In this document: positions 1 to 5,901 of the stretch, piece by piece
How positions within the stretch are numbered: position 1 is the first letter of the stretch
How the letters are laid out: every line of letters starts with the position of its first letter
NCBI GenBank assembly: GCA_009786175.1
Contig: WQTQ01000085.1
Span: 1-5,999, forward strand
Direction: 5' to 3'
Length of the DNA stretch: 5,999 bases
DNA from: Bacillota bacterium
GTDB lineage: Bacteria > Bacillota_A > Clostridia > Lachnospirales > WQUN01
Notes under the pieces: generated by a model
Databases searched by the model: none
What the model was told of the DNA's origin: nothing
The model's input: the letters and a program-made list of their open reading frames with translations, nothing else
Program-made: the position numbers and the translations under genes

Positions 1-714
1 GTCGCTGTTAAGGGAAAAGTAGGCCAAATCTACATATCCGCTGCCGCCGCTAAACTCCCCAAAATCGATAATCCCGTTGATGCTTGTTTCGCACAGTATG
101 TGTTTTGGGGCATAATCGCCATGGCACAATACGGGGGTTACGTTTAGCTTTTCTGCTTGGTACAAGGCATTTTTCATGCATTCAACATGACGGTCGTCAA
201 ACACGTTGCCCGCACGTATTAATGGCATTTCGCTTAGCCTGTTGCAGGTAGCGGAAAGGGCAATGTCCTTGTAAGTGGCAAAATCAAATTTTCCGTTTTC
301 CCGCCGCCGCCAAAAACCGTCTACTTTTATGCTGTGAATTTTCTTAAGCTGTGCCCCGGCTTCTTTGTACAGGTTAGGGGTAAGCGGGTACCCAGGGATT
401 TTTTCCTCAATTAAAATATCCAACAAAGTGTCCCCTTCGGCAATTTTGCCCCGGTGGATAATGTTTGGCACTTTAACATTTTGTTCTTTGCATTTTTCTA
501 CAGCCCATTCGATACAACAGTACGCAACCTCTCCTTCCCTGCGTATTTTTACCATGTGCCGGCCAATATCGTATACTTCGCTATCGTAGCCCTTGGTTAT
601 TTTTGTGAAGCCGGAAACGTCCAGGCCTGTGTTTGCCTTAATGTAATCCCGCAAAGTGTCTAATGGGAAGTTAAAGCCCTTGTGTAACTTTTGAATAAAC
701 TCCTCGTTTGCCAT
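1..714 (-). CDS. Aminoglycoside phosphotransferase (APH)-family kinase, C-terminus off window
   Basis: This is a leftward open frame of 238 codons that is still open at base 1, so the C-terminus lies outside the window. It is a cytosolic kinase-fold protein of the APH/choline-kinase superfamily, which transfers phosphate from ATP to a small-molecule hydroxyl group. Visible motifs are the catalytic-loop HGDYAPKHIL (residues 198-207, with D200 as the presumed catalytic base) and IIDFGE (215-220, with D217 the Mg-binding Asp, equivalent to DFG). An N-lobe MVKIRREGE contains a candidate ATP-binding Lys (K56). The usual Asn after HGD is His here, a variant known in this family. The ATG at 714-712 is preceded by AAAGGGG (730-724) with 9-nt spacing. 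The gene is transcribed divergently from mtnN. The substrate cannot be told from sequence: an antibiotic-resistance role is possible, but many chromosomal members phosphorylate unknown metabolites. Family assignment is confident and function is not. Confidence 0.88.
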   Translation of the reverse strand, partial: MANEEFIQKLHKGFNFPLDTLRDYIKANTGLDVSGFTKITKGYDSEVYDIGRHMVKIRREGEVAYCCIEWAVEKCKEQNVKVPNIIHRGKIAEGDTLLDILIEEKIPGYPLTPNLYKEAGAQLKKIHSIKVDGFWRRRENGKFDFATYKDIALSATCNRLSEMPLIRAGNVFDDRHVECMKNALYQAEKLNVTPVLCHGDYAPKHILCETSINGIIDFGEFSGGSGYVDLAYFSLNSD

Positions 715-741
715 TTAATCACGCCCCTTTCTGGTTTGTCC

Positions 742-770
742 ATTATTGCAAACCTGCAAGATTATTACAA
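742..770 (-). promoter_or_regulatory. Putative SigA promoter of the APH-family gene
   Basis: Read on the minus strand, TTGTAA (770-765) is followed after 17 nt by AATAAT (747-742). A TG one base upstream of the -10 box gives an extended -10. Predicted transcription would start near 735, leaving a short leader that contains the AAAGGGG ribosome binding site. This is a by-eye consensus match and not a measured start. Confidence 0.5.
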
Positions 771-804
771 CAAATAATTTCATTCCCCACAGGTTTTTAC
801 AAGC

Positions 805-833
805 TTGTGCAGCAAGCACCGGTGTGTTATAGT
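805..833 (+). promoter_or_regulatory. Putative SigA promoter of mtnN
   Basis: TTGTGC (805-810) is separated by exactly 17 nt from TATAGT (828-833), which matches five of six -10 bases and carries the extended -10 TGT just before it. The -35 box is weak, but the extended -10 compensates. Transcription would start at about 840, roughly 10 nt before the leader hairpin at 851-885. The promoter is divergent from that of the APH-family gene and does not overlap it. Confidence 0.5.
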
Positions 834-850
834 CAAACACGCCAAACTAC

Positions 851-885
851 CCCCTGATATCACATTGGGAGTGTGATATCAGGGG
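851..885 (+). promoter_or_regulatory. Perfect inverted repeat / 5' leader hairpin upstream of mtnN
   Basis: The left arm CCCCTGATATCACA (851-864) and right arm TGTGATATCAGGGG (872-885) are exact 14-nt complements around a 7-nt loop. If the promoter at 805-833 is used, the hairpin lies at the very 5' end of the mtnN mRNA and ends 17 nt before the AGGAGG ribosome binding site. No U-run follows it on either strand, so it is not a standard terminator. It could be an mRNA-stabilising 5' stem-loop or a dyad operator for a regulator. The sequence alone does not decide between them. Confidence 0.6.
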
Positions 886-913
886 TTAAAATCAAAATAC
901 ACAGGAGGCAGAT

Positions 914-1603
914 ATGAAAGTAGGAATTATTTGCGCGGTAGACACAGAACTGCAGCCGTTTTTGCCGCATATTAAGAATTGCAACACATCTAAAAAAGCC
1001 ATGCTGACATTCTATGAAGGCACGATCAACGGTGTTGAAATTGTCACACTGTTTTGCGGGGTTGGCAAAACAAATGCCGCCATTGCCACACAAATATTAA
1101 TTGACACATATGGCGCAGACGTTATTATTAACTCCGGCACCGCAGGCGGCATGGACGAAAACCTGGATTTATTTGATACGGTTATATGTACGGAAGCAAC
1201 CCATCACGACGTACACGAAGGCATACTTACGCAATTCCAGCCATGGATGCCATCGGTTTCCATTAAGGCTTGTGAAAACTTGCTGGCGGCAGCAAAGCGC
1301 GCGGCATCAAAACTAGAAACGGAAAACAAAATTTACTTTGGCAGAATGGTAACCGGCGAAAAATTTATCGAAGATGACGGCCGGGACGAAATAATTTCCA
1401 TGTTCGCACCGCTGACCGTTGATATGGAAACTGCCAGCATTGCCCATACATGCTACGTAAATGAAATACCATACATCGCTATCCGCACCATTACAGACAC
1501 AGCCAAACACAAGGGCACTGATAATTTTGAAAAAAATTGCCCCATTGCATCAGAAATTTCTAAGGATATAGTTTTGGAACTGTTGAACGAGATGAGAAAG
1601 TAA
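914..1603 (+). CDS. mtnN: 5'-methylthioadenosine/S-adenosylhomocysteine nucleosidase
   Basis: This is a 229-aa cytosolic enzyme of the PNP/UDP phosphorylase superfamily, close to the E. coli MtnN (Pfs) length of about 232 aa. The family hydrolyses the N-glycosidic bond of MTA and SAH, releasing adenine. It feeds the methionine salvage and activated-methyl cycles and yields S-ribosylhomocysteine, the AI-2 precursor. The N-terminus MKVGIICAVDTEL carries the catalytic-site Glu (E12). GVGKTNAA (49-56) and the glycine-rich INSGTAGG (72-79) form the substrate pocket. VDMETASIAH (169-178) supplies E172, and ITDTA (193-197) supplies D195, equivalent to the general acid D197 of E. coli, so the catalytic set is complete. 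The start is fixed by AGGAGG at 903-908, 5 nt before the ATG. No LuxS or methionine-salvage partner is visible nearby, so the gene appears to be monocistronic. Close relatives such as futalosine hydrolase are less likely given the motif match. Confidence 0.93.
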   Translation: MKVGIICAVDTELQPFLPHIKNCNTSKKAMLTFYEGTINGVEIVTLFCGVGKTNAAIATQILIDTYGADVIINSGTAGGMDENLDLFDTVICTEATHHDVHEGILTQFQPWMPSVSIKACENLLAAAKRAASKLETENKIYFGRMVTGEKFIEDDGRDEIISMFAPLTVDMETASIAHTCYVNEIPYIAIRTITDTAKHKGTDNFEKNCPIASEISKDIVLELLNEMRK

Positions 1604-1872
1604 AAAGCGGACAAGTTAAACCCCCAGCGGATTTTTTTGATTTCCCCTGGGGGTTAATAGAAGCAAATTGTGAAACGGCAGAAGTTATCGAAATTCCCCT
1701 ACTGGAGCCGGTTTTCGAGCCAACTCCAATAGCCGAACCCATTGCAGAAGCAATTTCATTCACCTTACAAAATATAATTGAAATTGCTAACCGCGGCGCA
1801 AGGACATATGTCAGTCGTCTTTGCCGGAGGAATGCTTTATTCAAAATCATTGAATTTGATGCCGTCGCATAG
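1600..1872 (+). pseudogene. Possible coding remnant downstream of mtnN (open frame without a start)
   Basis: In the -1 frame relative to mtnN the sequence stays open from 1564, inside the mtnN end, to a TAG at 1870-1872. It gives an acidic, proline-containing peptide with segments such as KPPADFFDFPWGLIE and EPVFEPTPIAEPIAEA, then a basic tail around ARTYVSRLCRR. There is no in-frame ATG, GTG or TTG and no ribosome binding site, so it is unlikely to be an intact gene. It may be the end of a decayed gene, a frameshifted extension of mtnN, or chance. I do not recognise a family. The GC-rich hairpin at 1619-1655 sits inside it. Confidence 0.2.
1619..1655 (+). terminator. GC-rich stem-loop after mtnN, probable terminator without U-tract
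   Basis: AACCCCCAG (1619-1627) pairs with CTGGGGGTT (1647-1655). GGA (1629-1631) and TCC (1643-1645) can add a second short stem inside after a one-base mismatch, leaving an 11-nt T-rich loop. It begins 15 nt after the mtnN stop. No T-run follows on the plus strand, and on the minus strand only a short TTT follows the stem, so intrinsic termination may be weak in either direction. Position suggests that it ends the mtnN transcript or protects its 3' end. Confidence 0.5.
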
Positions 1873-1985
1873 ACAGCTGTTTATTTACCGCTTACGAACT
1901 CTCAAAACCTTTTTGTCTTTTCAATAACTTTTGTTTCAGATATAAACCGTAGTCGCCGCATTTTAGTATAAACCAACATAAAACT
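1873..1985. other. AT-rich intergenic spacer, no gene seen
   Basis: This is the spacer between the possible remnant and the terminator of the convergent SH3-domain gene. It is AT-rich with short T-runs such as CCTTTTTGTCTTTTC. I see no open frame with a ribosome binding site, no repeat and no RNA gene here. Confidence 0.5.
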
Positions 1986-2025
1986 TGCCCCACACGTTGC
2001 AAGATATGCAGCAACGTGTGGGGCA
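1986..2025 (-). terminator. Strong intrinsic terminator of the SH3-domain protein gene
   Basis: TGCCCCACACGTTGC (1986-2000) and GCAACGTGTGGGGCA (2011-2025) are perfect 15-nt complements around a 10-nt loop, starting 26 nt past the leftward stop codon. In the minus direction the stem is followed by AGTTTTATGTT, a modest U-rich tract. In the plus direction no T-run follows, so it is assigned to the leftward gene, although its stem strength could also stop readthrough from mtnN. Confidence 0.85.
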
Positions 2026-2051
2026 GTCTATGAGATCCCTGTTACACGTGA

Positions 2052-2975
2052 TTAGTGAATGTTAATATATCTGCCAAAAACCCAGCCTATACCACGATGG
2101 GTTTCTACTTGAAACCAATTTCCACGCTGGGATAGTATGGTTATAATGTCTCCCCTTAAAAGGTGATTAAAAGCTGTGTGGCTTACGCCCGGACCACGGC
2201 GCAGATTAAGTGCGTAAGCGGTTACTGTAGCAGTATTGGGGGCTGGTTCGTATGCTGGCTGTAGGGTCAGAGTTACTATTTCTGCGGAGTCATACTCCAC
2301 AACTACTGGCGGAGCAGGTTCTTCTATCACAGGTGTTGCAACTTTTTCCGGTGTTGGTAGTTCTGGCTGATATACATCTTGTTCAGCCATCATTTCACCT
2401 AAATGCCCAAGCATAAACATCAAGTTTCTAATGCAGTTTACGCATCCTAGAAAGCCACTTTCTTCGGGGTTACCCATGTTCATTTCATGTATGAAATAGA
2501 TTACTGCTTCGGATGTTGGAGCTACAAAAGGTTCTGCTATATAACTTTGCAGGTACTCGTACCCATATCCAAGACCGCCCAGTAACACCATTTCGACATT
2601 TGTCAAAACCATTGACCAAGGTGGACGAGGGCCGGGCCAATTATCGCCAAAGGGCAATACATCTAAATCATGTGTACCCATACTGGTATGAATTGCTCTT
2701 AGGTTAGAAGTATATCCGTACAGCCTGGATAAAAAGCCCTCAAATGATTCTAAATCCATATCTATAGGCTCTTCAAAATTAGCCGTATCTGTATATGCTT
2801 CAAAATCATTTGCCCATCCTGTTAAGTCTTCAATTACGCCAGCTAACTGTCCGGCATAGTTTCCAAGGTTAGGTGTTGGTGCTTCATTGGCAAGCACAAC
2901 TTGCCCGTTCGGTATGGTAGCAATAATCATAAGTGCGGCCACCAGAAAAGACGTAATTCTTTTTTTCATTTTCAT
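2052..2975 (-). CDS. Secreted protein with C-terminal bacterial SH3 (SH3_3) domain
   Basis: This is a 307-aa protein predicted to be exported and held outside the membrane. Residues 1-29 form a signal peptide: a basic MKMKKR start, a hydrophobic core around LVAALMIIATIP, and likely cleavage after VVLA. Residues about 35-200 are an unrecognised, mildly acidic region rich in Tyr, Gly and Met with a lone CVNC pair (178-181). Residues about 203-248 form a Pro/Glu/Val-rich linker. Residues 249-307 match the SH3_3 pattern: AYALNLRRGPGVSHTAF, then a turn, GNWFQV and GWVFGRYI. In other proteins this domain binds peptidoglycan or other cell-wall ligands, and here that role is inferred. No hydrolase motif is visible. 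The ATG at 2975 is chosen over the one at 2969 because AAAGGAG (2990-2984) is spaced 8 nt from it. The gene has its own promoter and terminator, so it is monocistronic. Confidence 0.85.
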   Translation of the reverse strand: MKMKKRITSFLVAALMIIATIPNGQVVLANEAPTPNLGNYAGQLAGVIEDLTGWANDFEAYTDTANFEEPIDMDLESFEGFLSRLYGYTSNLRAIHTSMGTHDLDVLPFGDNWPGPRPPWSMVLTNVEMVLLGGLGYGYEYLQSYIAEPFVAPTSEAVIYFIHEMNMGNPEESGFLGCVNCIRNLMFMLGHLGEMMAEQDVYQPELPTPEKVATPVIEEPAPPVVVEYDSAEIVTLTLQPAYEPAPNTATVTAYALNLRRGPGVSHTAFNHLLRGDIITILSQRGNWFQVETHRGIGWVFGRYINIH

Positions 2976-3066
2976 AAGAAATTCTCCTTTACTTGTTTTT
3001 AGTTTTTTTATTTTTTACTGCTTAAGAAGGTAATGTGTTTAGACAGACCTTTAAAAGGAAAGCTAC

Positions 3067-3111
3067 TTACTTTGCACTATCTTTACTTCCGGCAACTGTG
3101 TCTATCATCAT
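3067..3111 (-). CDS. Putative 14-codon leader mini-ORF upstream of the SH3-domain gene
   Basis: Within the long leader of the SH3-domain gene, a minus-strand ATG (3111-3109) starts a 14-residue frame, MMIDTVAGSKDSAK, ending in TAA (3069-3067). It is preceded by AAGAAAGGGG about 6 nt upstream, a credible ribosome binding site. It lies between the predicted promoter and the main ATG, some 90 nt ahead of the latter. It could be a translated leader peptide or a fortuitous start. No attenuator hairpin pair is evident and the residue content suggests no particular amino-acid sensing. Confidence 0.3.
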   Translation of the reverse strand: MMIDTVAGSKDSAK

Positions 3112-3151
3112 TACCAGCCCCTTTCTTCAATTAATTATATTAGATATTATT

Positions 3152-3180
3152 AATATATTGAATTAAATTATTTTTGTCAA
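3152..3180 (-). promoter_or_regulatory. Strong SigA-type promoter of the SH3-domain gene
   Basis: On the minus strand a perfect TTGACA (3180-3175) is followed after exactly 17 nt by TATATT (3157-3152), a five-of-six match to the -10 box. The spacer is AT-rich. The start would be near 3145, giving a leader of about 170 nt before the ATG at 2975. This is the best consensus promoter in the window. Confidence 0.7.
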
Positions 3181-3274
3181 GTGCTTTCCAAAAAATTTTT
3201 TTATTTTTTTATACTGCTTTGAAATGCTCCATAATGGAGGACATTAGGCATATTCGCGCTATTTGATGGATGGT
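3181..3274. other. Intergenic spacer after the CoA-disulfide reductase gene
   Basis: This stretch lies between the leftward reductase stop and the promoter of the next leftward gene. It holds a small stem CTCCA/TGGAG (3227-3239) and an A6T7 run with a further T7 (3190-3210). In the minus direction the small hairpin is followed by CATTTCAAAGC rather than a U-tract. No convincing terminator is present, so some reductase transcripts may read into the SH3-domain gene. Confidence 0.4.
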
Positions 3275-4903
3275 CTAATGGGAAATATATAGATAAACAT
3301 TTCTATATAATCTATACCCACCACTCAAATTATAAACATCAAACCCATTTTGTGTTAGAATCCTTGCCGCAACATAACCGCGAATACCAATCTGACATGT
3401 AACATACACGGGTTTTGATTTATCCAACTCATTTAATCTATTTCGCAGTTCGTTAAGTGGGATATTAATAAACCCGTTAATTGCACCGGATTCATATTCT
3501 ACCTGGGTACGTATGTCCAATAACGTCACACTGCCATCACTAGGCAAGTTATTTACATCATGCCAATGAAAATGTTTCACTTTATCTGTCAACAGGTTTT
3601 CTATAACAAAGCCTGCCATGTTTACAGGGTCTTTTGCCGAAGAATATGGCGGAGCATAGCACAGCTCCAGTTTTGTAAGGTCATAGGCTGTCATGCCTGC
3701 ATAAATTGCAGTTGCAAACACATCACAACGCTTGTCCACACCATCAAAGCCAACGATCTGTGCGCCAAGAATTTTCCCTGTTTTTTTCTCGAATATGGTC
3801 TTGATTGACATATAGGTAGCTCCGGGATAATAAGTTGCATGGTCTGCCGAGTAGATAAATGACTTATCATAGTCAAGCCCTAACCGCAGCGCAGTCTTTT
3901 CATTTACTCCGGTAGAGGCAACGGTCATGTCGAAAATTTTGAGAATTGCCGAACCCTGCGTTCCGATATATTGGCTATCCAGTTCACATATCACATCCGC
4001 TGCAATCCGCCCCTGTTTATTAGCCGGGCCAGCCAAAGGGATAGGCCCTACCGCATCGCCCACAGCGAGAATATTAGGGTCAGAGGTTAGCATATTGTCA
4101 CTTACAATAATATGCCCATGCTCACTAACGTCAAGACCGGCATCTCTTGCCAAACCGCTTTCCGGGCGGACACCGATAGCCATTATAAGTATATCTGCCC
4201 GAACTTCGCCCTCATTCAATTTAATTGTAAGTGTATCACCATTGTCTATAATGGCCTTCACTCCGTTTTTCAGAGTAAGATTAATGCCTTTGCGTTCCAT
4301 ATATTGATGCACATCACAAGCCATATCATAGTCAAGTGGTGGTAAAATTTGTTCTTGCATTTCGATTAGCGTTACTTCTAATCCGATTGCATGTAGATTT
4401 TCAGCCATCTCGACCCCAATAAAACCGCCGCCGACAATCGCCGCGCTTTTAGAATGATTTGTTTCGATATATTCCTTGATTTTGAACGTATCGGGTATAT
4501 TGCGCAGAGTAAATACCTTGTTACTGTTTATTCCTTCGATATTTGGCTTAATTGGTTCTGCACCCGGAGATAGTATTAACTTATCATAGGATTCCGTATA
4601 TATTTCATTTGTTATATGGTTTTTTACGGTTATGGTTTTAGCTTTCTTATTTATTGACATAACTTCGTTGAATACCCGTACATCTATATTAAATTGCGCT
4701 TGAAAACTCTCCGGTGTTTGGAGTGTGAGTTTTTCTTTTGCAACTATTTCGCCGCCTATATAGTATGGCAATCCGCAATTAGCAAATGAAATATGTTCAC
4801 CACGCTCAAATAGGATAATCTCGGCTTTCTCGTTCAATCTACGCAATCTTGCTGCCGCAGAAGCTCCTCCGGCTACGCCACCAACAATTAGAATTTTTTT
4901 CAT
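3275..4903 (-). CDS. CoA-disulfide reductase with C-terminal rhodanese domain (CoADR-RHD type)
   Basis: This is a 542-aa cytosolic flavoenzyme. An N-terminal FAD/NAD(P)H pyridine nucleotide-disulfide oxidoreductase (about 1-440) is fused to a rhodanese domain (about 450-535). Visible motifs are the FAD-binding GGVAGGASAAARLRR (8-22) and the single redox Cys in SFANCGLPYY (C43), typical of CoADR, NADH oxidase and persulfide reductase enzymes. The NAD(P)H-binding GGGFIGVE lies at 158-165 and the FAD-binding AVGDAVG at 280-286. The paired Tyr motifs ATYYPGA and YAPPYS are conserved in CoADRs. The rhodanese loop CQIGIRGY (C503) keeps its catalytic Cys. Family members reduce CoA disulfide or CoA and protein persulfides using NAD(P)H, with the rhodanese moving sulfane sulfur. 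The ATG at 4903 has AGGAGA (4916-4911) 7 nt upstream. It is the last gene of the leftward cluster and starts 11 nt after the rhodanese remnant. Exact substrate (CoA disulfide, CoA persulfide or O2) is not decidable from sequence. Confidence 0.92.
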   Translation of the reverse strand: MKKILIVGGVAGGASAAARLRRLNEKAEIILFERGEHISFANCGLPYYIGGEIVAKEKLTLQTPESFQAQFNIDVRVFNEVMSINKKAKTITVKNHITNEIYTESYDKLILSPGAEPIKPNIEGINSNKVFTLRNIPDTFKIKEYIETNHSKSAAIVGGGFIGVEMAENLHAIGLEVTLIEMQEQILPPLDYDMACDVHQYMERKGINLTLKNGVKAIIDNGDTLTIKLNEGEVRADILIMAIGVRPESGLARDAGLDVSEHGHIIVSDNMLTSDPNILAVGDAVGPIPLAGPANKQGRIAADVICELDSQYIGTQGSAILKIFDMTVASTGVNEKTALRLGLDYDKSFIYSADHATYYPGATYMSIKTIFEKKTGKILGAQIVGFDGVDKRCDVFATAIYAGMTAYDLTKLELCYAPPYSSAKDPVNMAGFVIENLLTDKVKHFHWHDVNNLPSDGSVTLLDIRTQVEYESGAINGFINIPLNELRNRLNELDKSKPVYVTCQIGIRGYVAARILTQNGFDVYNLSGGYRLYRNVYLYISH

Positions 4904-4914
4904 AGTAGATTCTC

Positions 4915-5086
4915 CTATCCGCTGATTGTTTCATACGGCCAGTCATAAATTCCACAGAAGTCATATACATTTGCAAACCCAAGTGCCACCAAGCCTGCTG
5001 CCGTTATCCGGCCCGCCTGTGTCATCTGAGCGGGCGGCAAGTGGAAACATCAGACCTGCCGCAAACGCAATTATTAGCATTTTCAT
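4915..5086 (-). pseudogene. Remnant of a rhodanese-domain (lipo)protein gene, internally deleted and frameshifted
   Basis: A leftward ATG (5086-5084) with a very good GGAGGTG ribosome binding site (5098-5092) opens a signal-peptide-like start, MKMLIIAFAAGLMFPLAA, and the frame ends after 41 codons at 4961. From about 5025 to a TAG at 4915 another frame reads ITAAGLVALGFANVYDF followed by CGIYDWPYETISG, which matches the closing helix and strand of single-domain rhodaneses (compare L..LGF.NVYDFGGI.DWP). The middle of the domain, including the catalytic-loop Cys, is absent and the two halves are out of frame. An exported rhodanese of about 130-150 aa has therefore probably lost its centre. The ATG overlaps the arsR stop (ATGA), and the tail ends just before the reductase gene. 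Alternatively the 41-codon ORF may still be translated as a short peptide that couples translation onward. Confidence 0.7.
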
Positions 5087-5379
5087 TCTGACACCTCCGG
5101 GTCACAATAATGCTGCTTTAATACAGCTAAAATTTCTTTTATCCTGTAATCAGCAATAGAATATGTTACATTTTGCCCATGCTTGTCCGATTCAAGAATC
5201 CCCGCGGTTCTTAGCATATTGAGATGTTGTGACAGCGCAGACTGTGTAATCTTTGGCACATACTCACCGATTTGTCCCACCGTTTTTGCACCCTGCATAA
5301 GAGCGCATAGAATTAGTAACCGACTTTCATTGGCTAGTATCTTCAAAAGCTCTGCCAATACTTTAGCTTTTTCTTCCAT
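5083..5379 (-). CDS. ArsR-family repressor with SqrR/BigR/YgaV-like cysteine pair
   Basis: This is a 98-aa cytosolic winged-helix repressor. Helices alpha1-2 contain ANESRLLILCALMQG. The HTH runs about 33-62, with recognition helix TQSALSQHLNMLRTAGIL, and the wing is ESDKHGQNVTYSI. The family's metal-binding ELCVCDL motif is missing. Instead there are exactly two Cys, C25 in LLILC and C92 in LKQHYC. This is the arrangement in SqrR, BigR and YgaV, where per- or polysulfides bridge the two thiols and release DNA. That role is inferred from motif and neighbours. An upstream in-frame ATG at 5391 would add four residues, but GGAGGT (5389-5384) lies correctly for the ATG at 5379 and has no good site itself, so 5379 is preferred. 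The start overlaps the end of the upstream membrane-protein gene by 17 nt. The stop overlaps the next ATG as ATGA, showing translational coupling. It probably autoregulates the operon from an operator beyond the IS junction. Confidence 0.88.
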   Translation of the reverse strand: MEEKAKVLAELLKILANESRLLILCALMQGAKTVGQIGEYVPKITQSALSQHLNMLRTAGILESDKHGQNVTYSIADYRIKEILAVLKQHYCDPEVSE

Positions 5380-5857
5380 TAATACCTCCATCCTTTCTAT
5401 GTTTAATTTTACAAATTCCCTGTGTCATTGTTCCCATAGGGCAGTAAACACACCACGTTCTGGGCTTGAACAAAATCATTGTTAAAATCCCTAAAATTGT
5501 AGATGTAAGCATAATCCCATAAAATCCAAATGCAAACCGTGCTACCCAATTAGGAACAAAGGCCGTATTTGTCCAGTTCCAAGGTAAGCTAAAAAACCAA
5601 AAAAATGTTATTGCTTCTCTCAGTTCTGCACCGGCAAAAACAAGATATGTTGAATATATCATAACCCCAAACATTGTCATAAAAAATATTAGGAATCCAT
5701 AACGAAACCAAGTTGAACGTAAAAATTTAGGCGGACTCTTTTTTAATGAAAGCCCAAAACGACCACCGATTAAGTCAAATAATTGTCCTCTGTCACAGTA
5801 TTTATTGCAGTACGCTTTGTTACCGCTAATTATAGCAATTATAAGAGGGGTCATCAT
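5363..5857 (-). CDS. 4Fe-4S-type integral membrane protein (NapH/YccM-like), 5' end lost at IS boundary
   Basis: The longest ATG frame gives 164 aa, but the frame continues upstream of that ATG to 5905 as LGFFNILFAWLGLIFMMTP, a clear membrane helix. The gene is therefore cut at the IS edge and this ATG is unlikely to be the original start. It also has no ribosome binding site. Numbered from this ATG, hydrophobic spans fall at about 1-11, 52-76 and 107-130. Cys motifs are AYCNKYCDRG (C17, C21) and WCVYCPMGTMTQGIC (C136, C139, C149), resembling the CxxxCP-type cluster ligands of NapH/YccM/RdxA membrane ferredoxins, although complete CxxCxxCxxxCP repeats are not present. The probable role is membrane electron transfer to or from thiol/sulfur partners, which is inferred only. 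It overlaps the arsR-family start by 17 nt and was the first visible gene of the operon. Whether a short product is still made is unknown. Confidence 0.7.
   Translation of the reverse strand: MMTPLIIAIISGNKAYCNKYCDRGQLFDLIGGRFGLSLKKSPPKFLRSTWFRYGFLIFFMTMFGVMIYSTYLVFAGAELREAITFFWFFSLPWNWTNTAFVPNWVARFAFGFYGIMLTSTILGILTMILFKPRTWCVYCPMGTMTQGICKIKHRKDGGINGRKS
5384..5389 (-). promoter_or_regulatory. Ribosome binding site deciding the arsR-family start
   Basis: GGAGGT on the minus strand lies 4 nt before the ATG at 5379. It sits inside the last codons of the upstream membrane-protein gene. The alternative ATG at 5391 overlaps this site and has only an adjoining GAAAGG, so this element supports the shorter 98-residue product. 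Confidence 0.7.
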
Positions 5858-5901
5858 AAATATAAGACCAAGCCATGCAAAAAGAATGTTAAAGAAACCT
5901 A

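Noticed and set aside
365..663. Two rightward ORFs (74 and 69 aa) opposite the APH-family gene
   Set aside because: They lie antisense to a frame with clear kinase motifs, show no ribosome binding site and no recognisable protein features.
851..885. SAM/SAH riboswitch upstream of mtnN
   Set aside because: The leader is only about 75 nt with one simple hairpin. None of the multi-helix layouts of known SAM or SAH riboswitches can be drawn from it.
1560..1850. Leftward 96-aa ORF opposite the end of mtnN
   Set aside because: It overlaps mtnN antisense, has no ribosome binding site and its Ser/Gly/Ala-rich translation looks like a shadow of the opposite strand.
3121..3210. Replication or conjugation origin in the AT-rich stretch
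   Set aside because: The AT-richness is explained by the promoter and leader. No iterons, DnaA-box cluster or nick-site-like repeat is present.
3927..4345. Rightward ORFs (126 and 77 aa) within the reductase gene
   Set aside because: The complementary strand encodes a strongly motif-supported flavoenzyme, and the rightward products are low-complexity shadows.
5183..5485. Rightward 100-aa ORF across the repressor gene
   Set aside because: It is antisense to the well-supported winged-helix protein and has no own start signal.
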